This document shows, piece by piece, positions 45,007-58,871 of a DNA stretch of 64,000 bases. The translations under genes and the position numbers were made by a program. The notes under the pieces were generated by a model. It ran no database searches. It worked only from the letters and a program-made list of their open reading frames with translations, and was not told the origin of the DNA. The DNA comes from Ephemerocybe angulata (taxonomy: Eukaryota; Basidiomycota; Agaricomycetes; Agaricales; Psathyrellaceae). The stretch spans positions 1 to 64,000 of the forward strand of contig JAACJK010000168.1 in NCBI GenBank assembly GCA_013368325.1, given 5' to 3'. Position 1 is the first letter of the stretch, and each line of letters begins with the position of its first letter.

Positions 45007-48000
45007 CGTGGTGGTGGTGGTGGTCGTCGGGAGCAGGCGACGCTTCGTCGACTGAGCGATTAGGTAACACAAGGTCACACGCTGGCTCCGAGCGGAACGG
45101 GGCCGCGCCAGTTGCTTGGACGTGTTTGTACGCCGCTGCTGGGGTGCTTGGCCGTCTACCGCTGTGTGGAGACGCAGCTCTTGTCAACGCAGGTCATATT
45201 GATAGACGCACGAATTCTACAAACTCGCCGGGGTCGGAGCATGGACCCAGCGATCCATGCTCGAAGACCTGTGGCTACGGGCTTCGAATTACTGAACCAC
45301 TGCATTGACGCATCGCACCAGGTATCCCAGAGCTACGTCTCTGTCTGTGAAATTTGAACTGCTTCAGAATACTTCAGTGTGATATCATAGAGACGTACAC
45401 TCGCATTGTCAGATTAGGGCCGCGAGTTCAATTGATTCACAGTTCTTGTGTACTGCTGGCTTTCTTCGAGCTTCCTTCGTGATATATGAGCATGTACATT
45501 GTCATCATGCATCAGCCTGACAACAAATGCAGCACACCCGAGCATATCATCCAGAAATAAATGAGTACACTCTAAGCGACTTCCCAAGCTATGTAAAGAC
45601 TGTGAACTGATTGTTCTGAACTTCTTCGTGCATATCTGAGTGCCCTGCGCGACTCAGTTTGCTCGAAATTCGGATAGCATGGCGAGACGATCATTTAGGC
45701 GCTGCACAAGTAGATGTGCGTGAATCCCAAGAGCGTGAGCTTTGAGTCTATTGGTGCATACGCTCACTGCGCTCACTTCGCAGGCTGCAAACGTTGATAA
45801 AAACTCGCTGTCATACCGGTGATTGGCTATTCTCGGTTGTGATAATTAGTTGAAAGCCCACATGAATCATCCCCTCGCTGAACATTGAGACTCGGCACAA
45901 ACGCTGGGAAACACTTCGAAACTATGCTAGTCAACTAGCTAGTAGATATCGCGCGAACAATTGAGTATTCTCGTCAACTAAACCTTTCCTATACTCACGA
46001 TAATCGAAAGACCACATGAATTATACCACTCACCGAACATTGAGACTCGGGAGAACACTTTGAAAAACATAAAACAGCAAGTAAATATCGATCTTGGATA
46101 CTCACGGCAATTGTCGCTATCCTAGTGTACAAAAATCGAGACTTGGAACGAAACTAAGACGCCGAGAGACATCCATACATCTCCGGAAACGTAGCTGATA
46201 TATCACAAGTCCTCACATTAAAAATACGCTACGGGACATGCAGTCTGATAGACTTACACACTAACCTCGTAAATACTCACCATAGGTAGGGCTAATCCGC
46301 CTTATCTCAAGCATTCAGACGTTCCCGTGAAATAAAGTCCACAACACAGTCAAACCAACCCAAAACCCGACGAACGAAACTCGCAATACCAATTCGCAGC
46401 CCAATCATCCATGAACTAAATCTACCATTCTACAAGTTCAATCGAGTCTCCACACCCACCTACACAACCTCGCCACCCACCCATACCACCAAACATCACC
46501 GGCCCCTGCCAGAGGCCTCGCCCATCCTCACCGCACTCGGACCCAAGCCATCTATCCATCGGCATGCACGCTCAACCAACGCACGTCCTGACTCGGCAAC
46601 GCACCGCAATGTCAAGCGCAAACTCACGCTGTCTGCCGGACATACTTGCGCATGCGGAGTGGCATTGGGAGCCAGTCTCCACACACAGTCTCACGCCTTG
46701 ACATATCCGTCGGGTACGCCAATCTGGAAAGCACGAACTCGTCGGTTCTTCCACCTCCGACCCGTGCAAGCGTCAACTAGTCAAAATGATGCTGGGCATG
46801 CATTCTCGGAGAACCGAAAATCACCCAAGTCTCCCCAAAATCGGGGGTGATGATCTCATGCACGTACCTATCTTGATGACTTCGACTCAAGCTCACTCAC
46901 GCACCATGATCTAACTACGCTACCCTATCCTACATACGAAGTACGTAGATCAATATATACCATTCCTCCCGTCGCCCGCACGGACACCGCGAAATGATCA
47001 AACTAAACAGAATTTACGTGAGTGACGGGAAACGGGAGAGATGTGGCAGGACTTACCCAATGCGGTGACCGACGGCGCAGCGACATCTGGAACAATATCT
47101 CGTCAGCGGAGATCCGAAACGACGGTGCTCGAAAACATACCGGCACGTCAAAGGGAGCCGAGCACAGCGAGGACGAGATGCGCTCGCAGATGGGCAGCGA
47201 GGGACGGCCGGGTCTCGACGTCGAAGCATGGGCTCTCGACATGTAGAAGGTGTTAGCGGGCAAACGGAGGCGAAGAAATTTGACAAACGCACCTTTGGCC
47301 AGTCTAAACGCACTCCTCGAGCCATTCCCTTCGACGACATAGAGCGAGCTATGGTAGAGAGAGTCAGCGATGAAGGAAAGGAATGCAAGTGGTACTCAGC
47401 TTTACGGTGCGAGCTATGCGAACGAAACGGCCCCGAGTACGGCGTCGACGACAGCGAATGGTGACTTCGATGGTCCGGGAGGTAGGGAGGTTGAAGTGTT
47501 GGGGACGGGGGGATGCTGGCGCGCTGAAGGTGGTCGAGAAGTGGGAGAGTGGTGAGTGCGTTGTGACGTGCGAATCTGACTGGGATGCTCACCTTCTCGA
47601 AGTACTGACTCTGGAGTGAATGACCTAGTCGATGAGTCTGGTAAGCGAGGGATGAATAAAGATGAGCAAGTCGACTCACCTCTGGAGACGATGCTGAGCG
47701 TGGGTTGGGGTGACGATGGCTGTCGAAGTCAATGAGAGTGAGCGAAAGAGGGACATGCTGAGCAAGGAGTATGACTTACTAGGCATCGTCGTCGACAACG
47801 AGCACCGTGTAACGAGGGAGAGAGAGGGATGAGAGTAGAGAGGGAACAGAGTGGGGGAAAGGGAAGAAAGGAATGTGGGGGATGAAAAGAGAGAGCGTGG
47901 GGATATAAACAAAACGAACGGGAGACGGAGTGTGACTGATGCGGACGCATCAGTCACGCATTACGCTGGCTGTTGGAGAACGGACTTAGCGCCGTGAGGA

Positions 48001-51000
48001 CGCGCGGCCCGCGGGATCACAGCGCTCGTCCACCGAGTTCGGCGGTCCTCTGGTATCCAGGAAAAGCAATAGATAGACGATAAAGATATTGGCGGGATGT
48101 GCTCAGCGCGATTCTGAGATAGAAACCTGGATAGGTGAAGCCATGAGACCGCGATTCAGAGCGTCGTGGATCGCACCTGAGTCCAATCCTTTACACCTAC
48201 ATCGCACTTCCCTTCGCCCTCATCCCCGCACACCATCCACATTTCATTGCAGCATCATCTCAAGGCTAATATCCCGCCTCACACATCCCGTTTAACACAG
48301 AACATCACACACACTCAAATCATCTCAACGTTCGATTCCCAGATTCGCTTGCTCAGATCCATCTAGTGACATGCGATTCGCGCCATGCACTATTGTCCCC
48401 AACGAGCAAGTCCAAGCGAATATGTACCACATTGAATACAGACGTCTCGTGGGATACGGCCTAGTTAATCAATTTGGTAAGCGCCAAGTCTTCGCGTACC
48501 TGAAAACGAACCTCCTGAAGGTGAAACGCACGGAACTACGGGATGAGGATGGCGAGCGGGGAATTCGAACAACTGGAGTTCGTTCACCGAGATGCTTTGG
48601 ATTGCTCATCGAGATTCGTGAGTCCAGAGATATCAAGTTCTGCGTGCATCTCCTGAAACGAAGTATCATGAAAGGCGAACTAAGATTTAGAAACAGTGAG
48701 TACGCTCCGTGCTCCTCCCGCTCACCCCATTCAACAACTCCCTGAGCTTAGAATCTGCATTCTTCCTTGACACAATCCTGACAGCTGTCAGGTAATATAC
48801 GGCAGTCTATTCTTGGTGTGAGAGAATCTGGGACTATAGGTCTGAATTAAGTTGAGATTGGGTACGTATGCGTAGGTTACGCGGATATGGCACATATACT
48901 GTCTCAAAAATATCGATAAAATCAAGGGTTTTTCGTACATGTTTGAGCCATTTTGCCGTACTATTCCTACACGTTGGCCCAAATCAATAAGATTGATTTA
49001 CGAACACCTTCGTTCTGAGTCGATTATTCGTGCACCCCATTTTGAGGCATTTTCATACGTGTTCTTAGAGTAGTAAAATTATCAGACACATTGCAGCTTT
49101 GCGCAAATCGTGATAACTCGCACACCTTTGTGAGGAGCTGTTAATATTGTACATGTTTGGTTTAGGGGCTGTCGTCGAGCCCTGGCTATGCTGTCGCGTC
49201 GCGTCGAGCTGTCAGGATTGGCTTCCGTTGTCCCCTGTTCTTCCTGATCCCCGTCCTCCATTCTCATTATGCCAGAGCTCATTGAGTGTACCTCACCCAT
49301 ACCTCTGTACAAGATACCCAAAGACCGAATAGACTGTTATTCGCAAGGTTCCGAAGAGTGTGAGTTCAATATTGTGGTCCTCGGCGTGCCTCTCTCATTT
49401 CTGGGACTAACATGCTCCTACAGAATAGGAAGTTCTCTCTCGCACTCGGAATTGAATGCGAGAGGTTTGTTCTCGCATTCCTTTCACTCGACCAACTGTT
49501 CCAGGTGGGTGGATAAGCCGAAGTCGCGCAGAAAGATGGGCGCCTAACCAAAATCACATTCTGCGCAGCCAATTTGGGCGACCAGTCGATCGGGTCTCGA
49601 CTTGAGCCCGTTTACGTGGCTGGTAAATGTTTGGGCTTCTCGAAGGGGTAGCAGTATGGAACATTGGATAGAGGCGAACTGGGCCGCAAGCCGCATGGAT
49701 TTAGCAGCTGCTGCCATTCGCGATGCTAATCATGTTTGGGTGGGTTTGGGGGCATACACGGTCAACAAGATTCTTTTTCTTGCTGGTACGTGTAGTTCCC
49801 AAGGCCAGGCATATGACATCGGTGCTTACCTTGATAACCAGGCATATAAGCGCCCTCAGCGCCTTTTTGGGAAACCTCACATCACTCCACCGTGATTGCA
49901 CCGTGACTGCTTCAATGTTCGCTCAGCATCTGTGTAGAGGAGTAGAGGATAACTTATAAGCCATGCCATACCAGGAACATGTTAGGAGTCTACCAGCTCA
50001 CTATCCCTCTGCCAGCACGCTAGCTCGACCCCTCCTACCTGCCTGTTATGAGCTACTGGCCCACGCTGGCTCAACACCCCGCAACATGTGCGTTTGAGGC
50101 TATCAAATATTGCAATATAGACGTGAGTGAATACGGTAATTAACAGACATGTGTGAATAATGTGCTCGTGTTGGACCATGTACGAAAATGTCCCATTTTA
50201 TAACATGTCGCAATTTGAGCCCAATTGAGCGAACTTGCGAAGGTGCATGATAAATACGTGAAAAAATCTGTACCTGTATGAAAATCAATTTTGAGACAAT
50301 ATATGCGCCATACGCGGATGAGGACTTGATAGCTCGGGGAATTCCATTCACTGCAGCGTAGACGGACCTACTCGGGGTTCACATTTACTTTCGCAGCTGT
50401 AAGTCCTGTACATACTCATAACCAGCCATCTAGTCTAATCAGTCCCGCGTGAAATGACTGGAGTATACATTCGAGTCCAGGCGCTTGTACCCGGTCACAC
50501 CGCCCTTCAAAGCCATTCTCGTAGGAATCCTCCGATCTGACAGTTCTGATTGTCTATTTAAACACTGTACTTACATAACGTAAGTACGTACTTACGCATG
50601 ATGCATGGTGTTCTCTTGGCTATCTGAGCACCCATTGTCCTGTGAACTCGGTGTTGGAGACGACCGCTTTGACAATGACGGGTGAGTTCCGGCATATTGA
50701 AGTCATTCCATTGAGTTAAACGGAAAATAGCGGGTCCGTATGTAGTTAATCGGTCAGTAAGGACTGTATATAAGGCCTAAATAGATTGGCTGGCCCACAA
50801 ATCGACGGAGAAATCGAGGACGAGGATAGAAGCCCACGGGCGCTTAATTCCACAAAAGTTCAACGTCCCGGCTTTCCGGTCGATTTGATCGCATTAATTG
50901 AATATATTAATAGACTATCTACTACATTCGTCGCCTGTGACATGCGTTGCTACGCTGTGCCGGGGATATGCCCTGTGAATTGAACCATCGCGCCCGAAGA

Positions 51001-54000
51001 GGCGCAAAGTTCAACTTCGGAGCTCGGTTCCGACCACTTACGGGATAACTACGTATACTAATACTACAGGGATAATGAAAATGTAACATCTACTGACTAT
51101 CTCACAGCGGTAGCATCGGGGAGACTGTCAGAACCTGAGCGCGCAACGACGGAGGAAGGGGCCGTGTCCGATTTACCTCGAGGGTGGCTGGCGTAGGCGT
51201 GCTGCCACCTCTCCACGCCAACCTGGGGTGACACAATGTGCCTGATGTATATTGATTTTGAGTACACGCAGCATCGCCAAATTGAGAATAACCGGACTTA
51301 CCGAGATCGACAGCGTGCGATGCCGATGTCCAAGCAAACCTGAAATGTCAAGGTCAGAATCTGGTCGAAATGGGGGGCGAGAGTGACGTACCATGCAGGA
51401 TAGGCGCAAATTCCCGAACACCTGATAGGATCTCCATGAGCGGGCGACGAGATCTAAAATAGTCCTCGCTTACCAGATGGGCGAGAAGACATCGCTTGAA
51501 ACAAATCTCGGTCGCGGGATGACGAAATAACACCGAAAATTAGGAACGAACGCGAGCTCTGAGAAAACGATGGTACGTACATGCTCTAGCCCTTGGTAGT
51601 TTTCGCAACATCTGCGGTACGCTCGTCAGCACGCCAAATGGGGAATAACGAGACCGGGCGTAACGAAACGAGAACTCCAGCCTGGCGGTGGAAACATGGT
51701 ATGGCACTGTAACGACAGAAATAAATCCCGCGAGCAGCGGGAATGTCGAAAGGGGACTGCATGACGCGGGAATCCCAGAAGGTGAGTTGGCGAGATACCG
51801 GAATATCAGCCAAATCGGGAAATGTCAAAGCAACCGGCAATGACGAAACGACAAACCTGCGTGCGCCCAGGAACTCTAAATTCCCGAATCTAGTTGGAGA
51901 TGATAGATAAATGGTCCGAACTCCCTGTCAAATTAAAGTCAGTGAGAACGGCGCAGCCGGAGGTGAGCGACAAATCAAACCTTGGCGGGGATGACGAAGT
52001 AGCCATAGAAATGCGTCCCGCGAGCGACGGGTCAGGTTGTGTCCATTCTTGGACCGGGTGATAAACGACGCCTGTCGGTGATTGTTGTGGGAGTTGCGGT
52101 GCCTCTTGAGTGTCGTACTTCGAGGCTGGGGTGGCGGGGATAATGGAACCAGAACAGAAATGAATCCGGAGAGCAAGGTGGCGATCTGAGAGGGGGATAC
52201 GAAACGAGATACGCACCTGGGTCCTGGACAGACTCTAATGTGGGTGCATCTGTACGAATCCAACCCGATGCACCGATGTTCCGCCATCTTCGTCAAAAGG
52301 TGTGTTCGCGTTGCGATCCCTAGTTTCCCGCTCAGTACGGGAGGTCTTGAAGGTCGAGTAAGGTCGTATGACACCTGCGTTTGCGCCGACGCAATAGAAA
52401 TGGATCCGGCGGCCGAGGTTCTGTGGTAGTACCACCAAGTCAGACGTAGGGTGCCGCTAAAAAGACGACGTACCAGGGAGCCGCAACATTCGAACAAAAG
52501 CTGGATAAGAGTCTTGAGGCACGAGCGCCCAACGGGCGCTCGTGGTGTTGACGCGGCGAAGTGCGATTGCGCCGACGCAACAGAATTGGATCCGGCGAGC
52601 GACATCCTGTAAAGAGACCAGGTGAGCTGTAAGGTGAGAGGCGGTATACGACGCACAGAGATGCTCTTGGGGTGCTCGTGAACTCGAGAGGTAGGGTGCG
52701 TTCGCGCCGAGGCAACAGAAATAATTCCGGCAAGCGGGTTGCTGCGAACGACCCATGTCAGAAGCTCTCTGACTGAGGAAGAGGAGCGTACCGGTGTGCT
52801 GGAAATGGTCGAGTACCATGAACGTTGGTACTCGTAGTTCTGAGCTCGAGGCACGAGTGCCCGTAGGGCACTCGTGGTGTTGACGTGGCGTCGTGCGATT
52901 GCGCCGACGCAACAGAAATGATTCCGGCGAGAGCTGTGCTGGCACCCGACAAGGTCAACGAACTAGAGAGAGGTAAAGAGGTACGTACCGCTGAGCTTGA
53001 GGCGTCGAGGGCTGCGAGAGCGGGCGCTTGAAGTCGTGGAACGTCCCGACACGATATATCATCTTCCGGAAAACGGGGTAAGTACGAGTGACGACGAGCA
53101 TGGCGAGCGCACTCACGGTGAGTAGAGGAGATGCGAAACCAGATGACGGGCGTAGTGGTGTCGATTCAGCTCGTTGCTGGAGACGTGTATGATGAAGTAA
53201 CGACAGAACGACGTCCGGCGAGCGACGTGTAGACAGTGATGGGGAAGAGGAAAGTGGGGAATAAACTAACGCTAGTCCAGAGTCGTACCAGAGACTCTGA
53301 GCCGGGAGAGTCAGCCGAGGATGGTCAGCGGAATGATGATGAATCGCAGGAGCCGAAACGCGCCCATGCAGGGGCGGGATGTATTGATTCAACATCATAT
53401 CGGACGGAGCTAAACGTCGTGAGGGCTCGCTCTGTCTCTGCCTTCGCTATACCTCATTCTTGTAGTGTAGAAAACCAATGAGATATATGTGAGCACAAAC
53501 ATCGTCCCAGCGAATGAGACGAACAGACGCATGGACAATGAGTCCAAGCAAAGGAGCGAAGGTATCGCCACGGCGGTACGTCCATTCTAAGCCTGACAGG
53601 GAGTACGGCGTTAACTACGGCATGCATTGCGGAGTCTCGACTTCGTTACCACATACCCGTCCGCCTTCTGCAGTCCAGAGGGCCTTCATTCGGTCCTAGT
53701 TTCAATGTTAAAGACACGCACGTAGATATACACACCAGCGGAGGACTCCTCGTATAACCCCCAACGAACGGCGAGCGACGAGACGGATTACAGCTTAGCG
53801 GGGGCATTGTGTACATCACGATATCATTGAATAGTCTATTATGTTTGACATACTGTACATAAACTGTCAAAATAAAACTACCGACTCCCCGACGAGCATA
53901 CCCAAGGAAGTCGATGTACTCGTCCTCCCTCTCAAATATTTAGAGCAGACGCTCGATGCAGCGACGTGCGGCGTTCACGAGCTCTAGAGACAAGGGAGGG

Positions 54001-55178
54001 AGGAGGGCGGAGGAGGGCGCAAACGGAAGAGGACGTAAGCGAGAGAGAGACGCACCGGCAAAGGGGAAGCGAGATGATGGGGTAGCGACGAGCGCGACAT
54101 CCCGCTCGCTATCCCCGAGACTTTGTTGAATGCAGGTCACGTTCTACGCAAATAGCGTCAACGTAACGGAGGTATATAAGCTGGGGAACTCGCTTACCTC
54201 GACCCATATGCCGTCGTAATCCCTCCCGTCACGCTGTCCGTCGTCGTCGTCGTCCCTTCACCCTCGCTCGTCACCATGCTCACATGAGCTCTGCTCCAAG
54301 TCCGTCGCCATCCTCCAGCTCTCGCACTGGCCGTCGTCGTGGTGAGTCGTCGTCGTCGCCGTGTCCCCACTCATGTCGTTGCCCTTGGACTCGCCCACTT
54401 CGATTTACGCACCATCCCATCGCCGCACCCATGGCGTATCCACCCTCGCCGTCGCGTCACACAACTCTCTCACCCTATGCACCACACCTGCCAACTACTT
54501 CGCACCTACGTACCTCCGACTGCTCAGTCGCACTCCCAGCCGTCCTTCCACCATCCGCCGTCGTTCTCGTCATCCATCACCCCCGATATTCTCCCCCAAC
54601 CCATGGCCGTAATGCACCATAGCCCCATCGACCTCTCCATCCCACGTCCTTCGTCAACCGTCGCCGCTACCTCTGCCCGACTCCCGACGTGCTCGCCTCC
54701 CGACCGCCGTCGTCTCCATCTTCCCGCCCGTAGTCAGTCGTCTAGCGTAGCGTACCTGTCGTAGTCAGTAGAATACCCCCCACGGCTCCGGCTCGCAGAG
54801 GACATGGCGTCCCTCTGCGCGCCGGAGCCGATAATGAAGGGGGGCGTGCGAAAAGACACCTATGAAAAAATGCTGAAAGTCTGTTTCATGAACGCCACAG
54901 CGTGATGAAGGATCGACATGAGTAACGAAACGGCACTCACCCAATCAATAAACGCCTCGCGCCCCGTCGTACTCTCCCTCCCATCCAAACTCTCGCTCAC
55001 ACTCCTCGGACTCGCCTTGCCCCCCGTCGCACCCCCCAGCTTAAATATATGCACCGTATCATGCGCACTGCTCACCGCCATCAGACTCCCCACCACATTA
55101 AAGTTGATGCTGTAGATCTTCGCCTCCCTTGTCCCGCGCCGGAACTGGTATAGCTTCTCGGCGCCGGGGACGGACCAG
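44229..55178. repeat. 10,950-bp tandem unit, copy B
   Basis: Second copy of 33279-44228. Identity with the first unit continues a further 314 bp into copy 4 (to 55492) before C55493 differs from T44543. Contents repeat copy A: flank, conserved block 47022-47957, 124-codon frame 48371-48745, inverted-repeat block 48880-50316, palindrome 50579-50596, cassette array, TATA-like word 54173 and hairpin 54783-54830. Confidence 0.95.
51525..53250 (-). repeat. Tandem exon/intron-like cassette array, copy B
   Basis: Identical to 40575-42300 at an offset of 10,950, including the two covarying hairpins (52520-52544, 52852-52876). See that entry for the unit structure. Confidence 0.55.
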
Positions 55179-55962
55179 ACGCGGATGACGGTGCCCTTGT
55201 CGGAGGCGGTGGCGAGGAGGGTGCCGGTGCTGTTGAGGGCGAGGCACGAGATGGGGGCCTTGTGCGCCTGGATGACGTTCGCGACTGTCAAGCTGCGTGT
55301 GCTGAACAGCAGCACGTCGCCGCTTGCCGGTGTCGGGCTCGGGGATGCGGAGGAGGAGGGCACGGGGGATGGGTAGGCGAGGTAGGACGAGTCGACGGAG
55401 GGCGAGAGCGCACAGATGGCGTCGGGGTTCGGCGTGGTCTCGATGACGTGCAGCAGGCGCATGTTGCTGATGTCGTAGATGTAGATCTCGGCCTCGAGCA
55501 CGATGACGAGCGTCTTGCGGTTCATCTTGACGCTGAGGATGCTCGACGGGAACAGCAGCTCGCAGATCATGCTTTGCCGCTGCGCAGTCTCAGCAAGATT
55601 CACAGTGAGGACGGGGGACGGACCTTGGTGTTGACGATCTGCAGCTTCCGAGGACTCGACTGCGCCTGGTCCGCCGCGCCGACGAGCGCGATCAGGGACG
55701 TGCAGAACAGCATCTCCACGATGCCCCGCGCCCCGTCGTCTACACACACTCAGCCTCTTCCCACAAACAGAGACACAGGCACGCACTCATGGTGTAGACG
55801 CGCCCGAAGGGGTCGCAGTTGGTGATGCTGTACCCCCGCTTCGTGCCTAGAGAGATACACCTGCGCACGGCCCGTGAGCAGACGAGTCCATGCTGGGTTA
55901 TTGAGGCCCACGCACGAAAAGTCCTGGTTGAAGTTCGCGAACAGCATGTTCTGGTCCGCCAT
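54941..55962 (-). pseudogene. ATG18 copy 4, diverged 5' end, 3'-truncated
   Basis: The start at 55962 encodes [17 protein letters not shown]; exons 1-3 and all 5' splice sites are conserved, but introns 1-3 and silent positions differ from copies 1-3 (for example intron 3 and the intron 1 interior). From 55492 leftward the sequence is identical to copy 3. The exon 4 end is the REAFIDW form at 54941 and exons 5-7 are missing. It is the older paralogue that supplied the 3' half of copy 3. Amino-acid changes are few, so the divergence accumulated under constraint or recently. Confidence 0.9.
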
Positions 55963-55992
55963 CGTCGTCGTCGTGGTCGTCGTTCGCAAGGC

Positions 55993-57814
55993 ATGGACGC
56001 TGGCGGACGCTTCGTCGACTGAGCGATTATCTAAGCAAGGGTCACACGCTGGCTCCGCGCGGAGCGGGGCCGATGCCAGTTGCTTGGGCGTGTTTGTACG
56101 CGCTCTGCTGTGGGGTGCTGTGGTCGTCGAGTCGCCGAGGGGGTGGCTGGTTGGGGTATCGGTATGTATATCTTCTCCGACGCGAGCCGATGGCCTCGAG
56201 CTGGGCCCCTGGACCTTCGTCGTGTGTGTGTGTGTGCCTTCTCAGTATATTCGGACTCGCTCCTCGACGTTAGATGCATCTTCCCATTCCCCCTTCGCAG
56301 CTTCGCTTCGTCTACGCACTCCGCTCGTATGAGCAGTTCCGTGCCGTGTGGATGCTGCTCATGAGCTATGTATTGACTTGCGACTGGGAATAAATCGTTG
56401 ATCTTGTTCGCATAGCCCCGAGTACGAACTTCGTCGTAATGGTCGCTCTCAGCTCTGCGGGTCAGTCTGCGCCGGATTTCTGAACAGCGAGCCGATCCGA
56501 GCACAGGAAAATGAAATAAATGGATGTGCATAGTAACACTAAACGCGGTGCAAGTTTCGAGTCCCTGGTGCGTACATGTCTCGCATTACCAACTTATGCA
56601 TCGCAGTAGTCAAGTGCGCCTCTCCTCATGCACAGTACCAGAATCGCTTTCCGGAACATCCGAGTGCGGATATCGGCGCAGCCACATCGCGAGTGCGCAG
56701 GCACAATAACTAGGATACTATACGTCGACTCAAGACTCGAGGCGCCGGACGCCTCAGATTGACTCAGTTATGCTCATTCAGGGTTCAAATGGTCAGGGTA
56801 ATCAATTGTACTATCGTATAAACGCACCTGAATGAGATAGGCAATCCACAGACATCGCTCTCGTACTCCAAAATTGAGACTTGGCAATATTAGACATTTC
56901 TACAGTCTAAAGGTGGGCTCAGCTCTTCGTGCTCCTCTGCAGTCTTCCGTACTTAGATATTTCATCGAAGCTAGTGATTGTCCTTGAACTCACAAGACCC
57001 ACCATCCCAAGACTGACCTACCGAACTCAACGCACACAAATCATGCCAGAACTCGATAAATATCAATTCAGGTTCAATCTTAAATCAAAACTAGATGCAA
57101 TAAATACAAAGTATACTCTACATACAGGCAGCAGAGGTCGTAATACCGCAATACAACCTCCATACATCCCCACACCTCCATCCAACTCGGCGCTCGACAT
57201 GTCTTCCTCAATGCCCCGAGTCCAAAAGGGACTGACGCGCCGGAGCCAACGCACGCGCCCTGCCCACCCCCGACATGACGACATCCCCCGAGACATAAAC
57301 CCGTGAAGCTCACCCTTGTCGTCGCACCCCAGTATGCGCGCTCATCTCGGGAGCCGGCAGTCCAACGCTTGCCCTGACTCCAACGCGCCAAGTCCCGTGC
57401 GGGTGCGCACGTCGAGTGCAAACTCACGCTGTCTGGCGGGAATACTTGGGTAATTCCGCACACAAACCATCGGGCGAGTCTCACGCATTCACATATTCCG
57501 TTGGCTACGCCAATCTGGAAGGCGCGAACTCGTCGGTGCCAAGTCGGTGCTGTCACCTGCGACCCTGTGCACCCCGTCGCACAGTCAAAATGATGCTGGC
57601 CGTGCATTCTCAGAGAACGGAAAATCGCCCAAGACTGAGCCAAATCGGGGTGACGACTTCATGCACGTACGCACCTTTCTGACTTGGACTCGAACTCACG
57701 CGCAATGATCTAACTACTCTACGCTATACTACGAAGTACGTATATCAATATATTCTATTTCTCCCGTCGCCCTGCACGGACACCCCGAACGTCAAACTAA
57801 ATGAAGTGACGTGA
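55993..57814. other. Diverged flank of ATG18 copy 4
   Basis: 55993-56125 is clearly related to the region upstream of the other ATG18 copies (CGTCACACGCTGGCTCCG-like phrases, GTGTTTGTACGC), and 57410-57770 is related to 29040-29400, but roughly 1.3 kb less sequence lies between. No intact gene; the plus-strand frames at 56073-56364 are repeat-like. Confidence 0.5.
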
Positions 57815-58520
57815 GTGACGGAGTGCGGGAGAGAGGTGGCGGGACTTACCCAATGCGGTGACCGACGGCGCAACGACATCTGGAACAAGATATGGTCAGC
57901 GGAGATCCGAAACGACGGGGCGCGAGAACGTACGTACACGTCAAAGGGAGCCGAGCACAGCGAAGACGGGATGCGCTCGCAGACGCCCAGGTCTAGACGT
58001 CCTCGCGACGTGTGGAAGGTGTTAGCGGGCAAACGGAGGCGAAGAGAAATAGACAAACGCACCTTCGGCCAATCCAAATGCCGTCCTCCCGCCATTCTCT
58101 TCGACGACATAGAGCAGGCTACGATATAGTGAGTCAACGATGAAGGAAAGTAATGCAAGTTGTACTGAGCTTTACGGTGCGAGCTATGCCAGCAAAACGG
58201 CCCCGAGCACGGCGTCAATGACTGTGAATGGAGGCTTGTAGTGTCCGCGATGTCGGATGATGGGCGGTTGAAGTGTTGGCGGCGGTGGGATGCTGGCGCG
58301 CTGAAGGTGGTTCTGAAGTGCGAGAGTGGTGAGTACGTTGTGATGTGTGAATCTGAGGGGGATGCCCACCTTCTCGAAGTACGGCTCTGGATTGAATGAG
58401 CTAGTCGATGTGTCTGGTGAGTGAGGGATGCATGAAGATGGGTTGAAGTCGACTCACCACTGGAGACGATGCTTCGCGTGGATTGGGGTGACGATGGCTG
58501 TCGAAGTGAAGATACCTTCA
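57815..58520 (-). other. Diverged relative of the 29440-30375 block
   Basis: Collinear with 29440-30140 at clearly lower identity: GGGACTTACCCAATGCGGTG, the CTTCGACAG acceptor and the THRLAHS segment recur. It lacks the upstream RYTVLVVDDDA piece and has a one-base indel in the QYFEK exon, so any encoded protein is broken here. Confidence 0.55.
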
Positions 58521-58871
58521 CCTTCGCCCTCTATCGCAGCTCCATTGGACACCCTCGATATACACCGTTCGGAGCGTCTCGATTGGGCAGACAGTACCCA
58601 CTCCGACCCCGACCTTACCTTGGAGCCAACGGAATGGATACCAGTATCAGCGCCGCCTGCTCGCGACATCTCAGGACTCCGTAGCTCTGCGCCGAATCCG
58701 TGGACAAGCATCCGCCAGCGTAACGGTCGGAATGCGCGGGTCTCAGGTCTTCGACATCGACCTCGTCCACCTCATCGCCGTTCACCGAACCACGGACACT
58801 TCCCCATCATGGTGTGCTCGTGTACGCACATTTGTCCTTCTTCACGTTCTCAGTGGGGTTCACCGGCTTAG
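58494..58871 (+). CDS. Possible hypothetical protein, 125 aa
   Basis: The plus frame begins MAVEVKIPSPSPSIAAPLD and continues with a protein-like acidic segment (LDWADSTHSDPDLTLEPTEW). In the duplicated units the same ATG leads to an unrelated short frame (MAVEVNESERKRDML). No domain recognised, and it overlaps the opposite-strand block, so coding is doubtful. Confidence 0.2.
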   Translation: MAVEVKIPSPSPSIAAPLDTLDIHRSERLDWADSTHSDPDLTLEPTEWIPVSAPPARDISGLRSSAPNPWTSIRQRNGRNARVSGLRHRPRPPHRRSPNHGHFPIMVCSCTHICPSSRSQWGSPA

